Assembly (NCBI GenBank): GCA_002299125.1
Contig: DBNU01000147.1
Span: forward strand, 1-10,175
DNA length: 10,175 bases
DNA from: Proteobacteria bacterium UBA664
GTDB lineage: Bacteria > Pseudomonadota > Gammaproteobacteria > UBA7966
Direction: 5' to 3'
Position numbers and translations under genes: made by a program. Positions 6,259 through 10,175 of this stretch are shown piece by piece. The notes below the pieces were generated by a model that had not been told where the DNA came from, searched no databases, and saw only the letters and a list, made by a program, of their open reading frames with translations. Positions within the stretch are counted from its first letter, which is position 1, and the number at the start of each line of letters is the position of its first letter.

Positions 6259-6708
6259 TCAGTCGCTGACCGAGGCCGTCGCCTCCGGGGTGGCGGCTGA
6301 TCGAATCTCCCAGCTATGGCTGATGGCGGCCGTCTTGCCGAGCATGACCGAGGCAGAGCAGTACTTCTCCGCCGAGAGCTGCACCGCCCGCTCGACTTGC
6401 GTCGCGCGCAAACCGTGACCCGTGACCACGTAGTGCAGCCGGATCTGCACGAAGACCTTCGGGATCTCCGCAGCGCGCTCGGCCTCGATCTCGACCACAC
6501 AGTCGGTCACCTGCTGGCGGGCCTTGCGCAGAATGCTGACCACGTCGTAGGCCGTGCAGCCGCCGAGGCCGGCGATGAGGAGTTCCATCGGCCGTGCTGC
6601 GACGCTGACCTCATCCCCTTCAGGTGTGCCCATCATTGGAATGGCGTGGCCGCTCTCGGTTTCGGCCCAGAAACGGCTGCCGCCGGCCCACCGCACGCGA
6701 TGCGTCAT
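6259..6708 (-). CDS. OsmC family protein, YhfA-like
   Basis: The product is 149 residues, normal for the family. OsmC/Ohr proteins reduce organic peroxides with two cysteines. Here these are Cys51 in PMELLIAGLGGCTAYDVVSIL (residues 40-60) and Cys117 in SAEKYCSASVML. The wording, with DVVSIL and LSAEKYCS, is closest to the E. coli YhfA branch, whose substrate is not established, so peroxidase activity is inferred from the motif only. ATG 6708 is chosen because the OsmC fold begins there with THRVRWAGG. GGGAG stands about 11 bases upstream, somewhat far. Much longer upstream frames on this strand lack domain support. The gene is divergent from crp across 342 bp, repeating the E. coli yhfA-crp arrangement. 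Cys70 is an additional cysteine. Confidence 0.88.
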   Translation of the reverse strand: MTHRVRWAGGSRFWAETESGHAIPMMGTPEGDEVSVAARPMELLIAGLGGCTAYDVVSILRKARQQVTDCVVEIEAERAAEIPKVFVQIRLHYVVTGHGLRATQVERAVQLSAEKYCSASVMLGKTAAISHSWEIRSAATPEATASVSD

Positions 6709-7050
6709 TTTGCTGGAAACTCCCTGGCCTGGTGGGTACGTAAACCTGTCCCCATGCTGGTGGTGAAAATGGCGGCGCGCCTGACGCAATGGCAGGTCAC
6801 GACCGTCCTGAGTCGCTGAGCCAGCCCGGTATGGATGAGGCCGGGGCGAAATGAAAACCGGACCTGCTACCCACGAGCGATGACATCGCCTCCGCATGTC
6901 GCATAGACTCGGAAAAGCGTACCGGATCGCCCTGAGCAGCGGGAAGGCGCGCGGTGCCCGACTCCTCTTCGGGGCGGAGCACGAGTTCCCGCAGCAGCAT
7001 CCCTGCCCGTGCGGAGGTGCCGCGCTACCGCTCCTCCGAGAGGAACCCGC
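6709..7050. other. 342-bp divergent control region between the OsmC gene and crp
   Basis: No gene is supported here; the frames that cross it are arginine-rich readings without a domain. It holds a likely sigma-70 promoter with a dyad for crp (6877-6909). I looked for a TGTGA-N6-TCACA autoregulatory Crp site and found no acceptable match. Confidence 0.5.
6877..6909 (+). promoter_or_regulatory. Putative sigma-70 promoter with overlapping dyad, upstream of crp
   Basis: ATGACA (6880-6885) is one base from the -35 consensus and stands 18 bp before TAGACT (6904-6909), which matches four of six -10 positions. The -35 is embedded in an exact dyad, GCGATG-A-CATCGC (6877-6889). A second pair, GACAT (6882-6886) and ATGTC (6896-6900), spans the spacer. 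Transcription would start near 6916, giving a leader of about 135 bases. The dyads would suit a repressor site; no factor can be named. Confidence 0.35.
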
Positions 7051-7701
7051 ATGGCTGTGATCAGCCCTCGAGCACACCCCTCCGGCGTCCGCAGTGACGC
7101 CATCGCGCGTTTCATCGAGCACTGCCACCGACGGCACTACGCACCCAAGGCCGCCATTATCCGGCAGGGCGATCCCTCCGATGAGCTCTTCTACATCATC
7201 AGTGGCTCGGTCACGGTGATGCTGGAGGATGAGGAGGGTCATGAAATCGTGCTCGCCTATCTCAACCCCGGAGACTTCTTCGGCGAGATTGGGCTCTTCC
7301 ACGAGAACATGAACCGCAGCGCCCTGGTGCGCGCGCGTACTCCGTGCGAGATCGCGCACATCGGCTACGAGCGCATGCGCAGCGTCTCCAACGTGATGCC
7401 CGATCTGGTGTTCGGGATCGCCTCGCAACTGGCCATGCGGCTACGGGCCACCAACCGTAAAGTTGGCGACCTTGCCTTCATGGACGTCTCCGGACGGGTC
7501 GCGCGCGCACTCCTTGAACTGTGCAAGGAGCCGGACGCCATGACTCACCCGAACGGTATGCAGATCCGCATCACCCGCCAGGAACTCGGTCGTATCGTGG
7601 GTTGCTCACGCGAGATGGTCGGTCGGGTGCTGAAGGGGCTGGAGGAACAGCATCTCATCACCGCGAGTGGCAAGACCATCGTCGTGTACGGCGTGCGCTG
7701 A
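7051..7701 (+). CDS. crp: cAMP receptor protein (Crp/Vfr family transcription regulator)
   Basis: The 216-residue product is the length expected of Crp (210) and Pseudomonas Vfr (214). The cyclic-nucleotide domain includes GDFFGEIGLF with Glu79, and Arg89-Ser90 in NRSALVRA, which equal the cAMP-contacting Glu72, Arg82 and Ser83 of E. coli Crp. The C-helix LRATNRKVGDLAF has Thr134 but Asn135 where E. coli has Ser128. The winged helix-turn-helix is ITRQELGRIVGCSREMVGRVLK (residues 174-195), whose recognition residues Arg187, Glu188 and Arg192 equal Arg180, Glu181 and Arg185. DNA specificity should therefore be the usual TGTGA-N6-TCACA. The start at ATG 7051 has GAGAGGA six bases upstream; an earlier GTG at 7009 in frame is less likely. 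It acts as a dimeric global regulator. The N-terminal HCHRRHY and overall wording are closer to Vfr than to enteric Crp. Confidence 0.95.
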   Translation: MAVISPRAHPSGVRSDAIARFIEHCHRRHYAPKAAIIRQGDPSDELFYIISGSVTVMLEDEEGHEIVLAYLNPGDFFGEIGLFHENMNRSALVRARTPCEIAHIGYERMRSVSNVMPDLVFGIASQLAMRLRATNRKVGDLAFMDVSGRVARALLELCKEPDAMTHPNGMQIRITRQELGRIVGCSREMVGRVLKGLEEQHLITASGKTIVVYGVR

Positions 7702-7797
7702 GCGCCCACGCCGCTTCGCCCGTCGCTTTGCTGCATGCTCGACGCCGAGCAGAAGGATTGCGGCGACCGACGGTTGACCCAGGGCGGGGTGCGGCTT

Positions 7798-7824
7798 GGC
7801 CGGTTGTGCCTTGAAAGGCCGGCC
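7798..7824 (+). terminator. Weak hairpin after crp
   Basis: GGCCGG (7798-7803) and CCGGCC (7819-7824) can pair around a 15-base loop about 100 bp after the crp stop. The following bases are only mildly T-rich (GTCGTCTTC), so intrinsic termination is doubtful. The rest of the 204 bp between crp and the tRNA shows no gene. Confidence 0.25.
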
Positions 7825-7860
7825 GCGTCGTCTTCAACTCTCCCTGTCAATCAATCAGTC

Positions 7861-7889
7861 TTGACATCCGGCGCGCCCCGCACGACCAT
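7861..7889 (+). promoter_or_regulatory. Promoter of the tRNA-Met gene
   Basis: A perfect -35 TTGACA (7861-7866) is followed after 17 bp by GACCAT (7884-7889), a weak -10. The discriminator is CGCGCG, the GC-rich type common at stable-RNA promoters under stringent control. The predicted start near 7896 leaves a leader of about 10 bases before the tRNA. Confidence 0.5.
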
Positions 7890-7905
7890 CGCGCGCCCAG
7901 GCTTT

Positions 7906-7982
7906 GGCTATGTAGCTCAGATGGTTAGAGCGCGGCACTCATAATGCTGAGGTCGGTGGTTCGATTCCACCCATAGCCACCA
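7906..7982 (+). tRNA. tRNA-Met (CAT), elongator type
   Basis: This is a complete 77-base cloverleaf. The acceptor arms GGCTATG and CATAGCC pair over seven bases and are followed by discriminator A and an encoded CCA. The D arm contains TAGCTCAGATGGTTAGAGC, the anticodon loop is CTCATAA with anticodon CAT at 7940-7942, and the T arm is GGTGG-TTCGATT-CCACC. CAT tRNAs can be initiator, elongator or lysidine-modified Ile. A paired first position (G1-C72) excludes the initiator. The GGCTAYG acceptor stem and D arm match elongator tRNA-Met of E. coli better than tRNA-Ile2. Confidence 0.93.
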
Positions 7983-8018
7983 AGGCTCGCTGTTGGCGGT
8001 GCTGCGGCCGCCGCCTTG
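7981..8018. terminator. Bulged hairpin after the tRNA
   Basis: CAAGGC (7981-7986) pairs with GCCTTG (8013-8018). Inside it GGCGG (7995-7999) pairs with CCGCC (8008-8012), with an 8-base bulge on the left. The outer arm begins in the CCA end. No proper T run follows. It lies between the tRNA and the end of the convergent GTPase gene and may slow polymerase from both sides. Confidence 0.3.
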
Positions 8019-8054
8019 CTCTCAGGCCGCGCGCGACGATTCTTTTACACCCTC

Positions 8055-9296
8055 TCAGACCGCCGCCGGACCCCAGACCGGAAAGGGATCGGTCAGCCGT
8101 GCCCAGCCGGCTGGTCCCACCGCGATTTCGGCGTCATCCAGCAGACAGGCATCGAGGCGCCGGCGTAGGGATGCCTCATCCATATCGATGCCGATGAGCA
8201 CGATCTCCTGACGCCGGTCTCCCCACGGGGCCTCGCTACGTGACTCGATGTCCCGCACCCAGTCCGGATCCTCGGGCCATTCTTCCCTTGGCACCGCCGA
8301 CCACCACAGCCCGGCCGGCCCGTGACGACAGGCAGCGCCCGCCTGCGACCAGTTGCCCGCGGTATCCGGTCGCGACGCGAGCCAAAACCAGCCTTTCGAA
8401 CGCAGCACGCCTGACCACTCCTCGTTGATGAGGCGAAAGAAGCGCTCCGGATGCAGCGGGCGGCGTGCACTCCAGACGAAGCTACTGATCCCGTAGGTGT
8501 CCGTCTCCGGGGTTTTGGCACCACGCATCACGGCGAGCCAGCCCGGTGCAGCGCGGGCCTGCTCGAGGTTGAAGCGACCGGTAGCGAGGATCTGATCCAG
8601 TGGTACCTGGCCGAAACTCGCGGGGATCTGCTGCGCGCGCGGATTGAGTGCGCGCAGAATCTCGGCAAGCCGTACGCGTTCGTCCTCCGCCACGAGATCG
8701 ATCTTGTTGAGCACGATCACGTCGGCAAATTCCACCTGCTCGATGAGGAGATCGACGACCGTGCGATCATCGTCCTCACCGAGTGCCTCCCCCCGGTCCC
8801 GGAGGTCGTCCTGGCTCGCGTAGTCGCCGAGGAAGTTCAGTGCATCCACCACCGTTACCATGGTGTCGAGGCGTGCCAGATCGCCGAGCGAGCGGCCTGA
8901 TCCATCCTCGAATTCGAAGGTCTCGGCGACCGGTAGCGGCTCTGCGATCCCGGTGGATTCGATCAGCAGGTAATCGAAGCGCCGTTCATCGGCCAGCCGC
9001 GCGACTTCCTCCAGCAGGTCCTCACGCAAGGTGCAGCAGATGCAACCGTTGCTGAACTCGACCAGTCGCTCCTCGACCCGTGAGAGTGCGGCACCTCCCG
9101 TACGCACGAGCGCGGCATCCACGTTGATCACACTCATGTCGTTGACGATGACCGCGACCTTCAGGCCCTCACGATTGTTGAGCAGGTGGTTCAGGAGGGT
9201 GGTCTTGCCAGATCCGAGGAAGCCCGACAGGACCGTGACGGGGAGCCGTGTATCGCGGGCGTCTGCGGCGGCATTGCGAATCGGAGGATGGTTCAT
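8055..9296 (-). CDS. zigA: COG0523 GTPase, ZigA-like zinc metallochaperone
   Basis: The product is 413 residues, the length of the zinc-linked COG0523 branch with its large C-terminal domain. The Walker A motif is GFLGSGKT (25-32), the metal-binding CXCC motif is Cys85-Ile-Cys87-Cys88 in SNGCICCTLREDLLEE, the switch motif is ESTG (113-116) and the guanine-specificity motif is NKID (197-200). The CobW C-terminal domain covers about 278-405, with GVLRSKGWFWLASRPDTAGN and PREEWPED. The family hydrolyses GTP and passes metal to client enzymes. Members worded like this are often Zur-controlled and work in zinc starvation. Start ATG 9296 has GGAG about 10 bases upstream. A Zur-box-like sequence lies 142 bp upstream. 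The gene symbol follows family likeness; another COG0523 subgroup remains possible. Confidence 0.9.
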   Translation of the reverse strand: MNHPPIRNAAADARDTRLPVTVLSGFLGSGKTTLLNHLLNNREGLKVAVIVNDMSVINVDAALVRTGGAALSRVEERLVEFSNGCICCTLREDLLEEVARLADERRFDYLLIESTGIAEPLPVAETFEFEDGSGRSLGDLARLDTMVTVVDALNFLGDYASQDDLRDRGEALGEDDDRTVVDLLIEQVEFADVIVLNKIDLVAEDERVRLAEILRALNPRAQQIPASFGQVPLDQILATGRFNLEQARAAPGWLAVMRGAKTPETDTYGISSFVWSARRPLHPERFFRLINEEWSGVLRSKGWFWLASRPDTAGNWSQAGAACRHGPAGLWWSAVPREEWPEDPDWVRDIESRSEAPWGDRRQEIVLIGIDMDEASLRRRLDACLLDDAEIAVGPAGWARLTDPFPVWGPAAV

Positions 9297-9641
9297 GTGT
9301 GCTCTGCTCCGTCGGCGAGTTTCATCGGATCGTCCTGGACGTCGGGTTCAGTGATCCCGAGGCGGCCTGCCCCGGGGGGCACCGTCACGGCCCGCGGGGC
9401 TTGTCCGGGATGGCGTGTCGGGGTCTGCGCCAAGAACGACATGTTATAAAGTTACGTCAGGGTCTTGCTGCCCGCAAGCGGTATCCCGGCGTGCGCCGCT
9501 CCAATGGGGACAGGGCTATCATCGCGGCCCCGGTCAATCTGCGTGCGGATCCCGTGCATCGGGCCGATAGCATGAAAACCACGTTCCACCGGACCCTCGC
9601 CGGGCGCCATGCCGACGGGGCCGCCGCCGCGAGAGAGCCCC
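9297..9641. other. 345-bp divergent control region
   Basis: It separates the GTPase gene from the divergent small exported-protein gene. I see no credible gene in it. It contains the Zur-box-like sequence (9438-9460) and a -10-like TATCAT at 9517-9522 facing right, which lacks a recognisable -35. Confidence 0.45.
9438..9460. promoter_or_regulatory. Candidate Zur box upstream of the COG0523 GTPase gene
   Basis: I compared this 23-bp stretch with the gammaproteobacterial Zur pattern G-NN-ATGTTATA-NN-ATAACAT-NN-C as I remember it. The left half, GACATGTTATA, matches all nine defined bases. The right half, GTTACGT, matches four of seven, and the final C is a G. On the minus strand the site includes TATAAC, a plausible -10 for the GTPase gene, so bound Zur would block it. 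The implied leader of about 140 bases is long, and no -35 is evident. Confidence 0.4.
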
Positions 9642-9965
9642 ATGCCCAAGCGAACTGCCCGTCTCCTGCTCACTCTCCTGCTGCCTGGTTTGGCAGTTCA
9701 ACCCACACTGGCGGCGAGTGAGGGTCGTTACCAGGTATTGCCCCTCACGGATGAGGCCGGCGGGGTTGGCAGTGATCGAGTCTTCATCATCGACACCGTC
9801 TCCGGCCATCTGTGGACGTGGACCGAGGTGCCGGCGGGTGATGGATCCTCGGGTGGTCGTTTTCTGATTTATCAGGGCCAGGTAAAACCGGGAGCGAAAA
9901 TCGGTGAGGTCATCGAGAAGCAGGACTGGCAACCGGAGCCTGCACCGCAGCGACCGGCAAAATGA
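9642..9965 (+). CDS. Small secreted protein of unknown function
   Basis: The product is 107 residues. A Sec signal peptide is clear: basic MPKRTAR, the hydrophobic core LLLTLLLPGLAV, and a likely cleavage after LAA near residue 25. The mature part of about 82 residues begins SEGRYQVLPL and includes VFIIDTVSGHLWTWTE and GGRFLIYQGQVKPG, which suggests short beta strands, then a charged tail ending QPEPAPQRPAK. It has no cysteine, so it should be a simple soluble periplasmic or secreted protein. ATG 9642 is preferred to the in-frame ATG 9609 because it gives a proper signal peptide and has GAGAGAG 4 bases upstream. I do not recognise the family, although VFIIDTVSGHLWTW resembles short domains in other hypothetical proteobacterial proteins. 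Its stop lies within the terminator hairpin. Confidence 0.78.
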   Translation: MPKRTARLLLTLLLPGLAVQPTLAASEGRYQVLPLTDEAGGVGSDRVFIIDTVSGHLWTWTEVPAGDGSSGGRFLIYQGQVKPGAKIGEVIEKQDWQPEPAPQRPAK

Positions 9966-9987
9966 TGTGATGCGTCGCATCATTTTT
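9959..9987 (+). terminator. Intrinsic terminator of the small exported-protein gene
   Basis: TGATGC-GTC-GCATCA (9968-9982) is a perfect stem-loop followed directly by TTTTT (9983-9987). An alternative pairing joins AAAATGATG (9959-9967) to CATCATTTT (9978-9986) over nine bases and could make it work in both directions. The stop codon at 9963-9965 is within the element. Confidence 0.85.
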
Positions 9988-10024
9988 CGCCTTGCCCGCG
10001 TTACAGGCTCAGGAACGCCTCCCA

Positions 10025-10175
10025 ATGGGTCGTGCAACGACTGAACGACTGATTGCAAGTCTGATTGCACTAGGCGCACTCGGGTGCATTCGCTATGCTC
10101 CTACCGCTCGTTCGCTGAGACCGTGCGGCTGCGTTGCCAGAACGGCAAGCCGGCGAGCCTTCGTCTACATCATCC
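10025..10175 (+). CDS. Possible start of a lipoprotein-like gene, cut by right edge
   Basis: The frame is open for 50 codons from ATG 10025 to the window end. AGGAA is nine bases upstream. Residues 9-21 read LIASLIALGALGC, which resembles a lipoprotein signal with a lipobox cysteine at 21. Against it, the next 30 residues are rich in Arg and Cys and look unlike folded coding sequence, and the preceding TTTTT terminator only shows that a new unit may begin here. Treat it as a candidate. Confidence 0.25.
   Translation, partial: MGRATTERLIASLIALGALGCIRYAPTARSLRPCGCVARTASRRAFVYII

Noticed and set aside
6709..7050. Crp autoregulatory site
   Set aside because: I found no TGTGA and TCACA halves spaced by six bases in the control region.
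6709..7428. N-terminal extension of the OsmC frame up to 389 residues
   Set aside because: The first 240 residues are antisense to crp and its control region. The family begins at the ATG at 6708 and the 149-residue form has normal length.
7906..7982. tRNA-Ile2 (lysidine CAT) or initiator tRNA-Met
   Set aside because: The acceptor stem GGCTATG and its paired first base fit elongator Met better; the initiator has an unpaired position 1.
10029..10070. Short direct repeats (GACTGATTGCA and GTCTGATTGCA)
   Set aside because: These are two imperfect copies only, with no array or spacer structure. They do not support a CRISPR, iteron or att site.

Overview
This is a GC-rich, densely coding bacterial window. 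The best-recognised proteins are a Crp/Vfr-type cAMP receptor, a YhfA-like OsmC protein beside it, a Zur-type COG0523 GTPase and an elongator tRNA-Met with an encoded CCA end. Together with the base composition they suggest a gammaproteobacterium, perhaps of a free-living GC-rich group such as the Chromatiales; the exact group is a guess.

Left half (1-6218): a putative signalling, ABC-transporter and pilin locus. A membrane sensor histidine kinase runs leftward off the window (1-1716). Divergent from it, on the + strand, lie an ABC-2 type permease (1859-2629), a translationally coupled membrane protein with a TPR-like C-terminal part (2626-3390), a class III (type IV pilin-like) prepilin behind a sigma-54-like -24/-12 element (3689-4405), an ABC ATPase (4557-5378) and a PAS protein with a degenerate GGDEF domain (5445-6218). 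The permease and ATPase are the only ABC components present and flank the prepilin, so they probably form one transporter tied to it. Myxococcus PilGHI is a known precedent for an ABC transporter serving type IV pili. The histidine kinase, sigma-54-like promoter and inactive-looking GGDEF protein would be the regulatory layer.

Middle (6219-8054): conserved housekeeping genes. The YhfA-like OsmC gene and crp are divergent across about 340 bp, as yhfA and crp are in E. coli. A tRNA-Met gene with its own TTGACA promoter follows.

Right part (8055-10175): a leftward zinc-type COG0523 GTPase (ZigA-like) with a Zur-box-like sequence far upstream, a divergent small secreted protein of unknown function ended by a clear intrinsic terminator, and a doubtful lipoprotein-like reading frame running off the right edge. 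I saw no CRISPR array, insertion sequence, integrase or rRNA.
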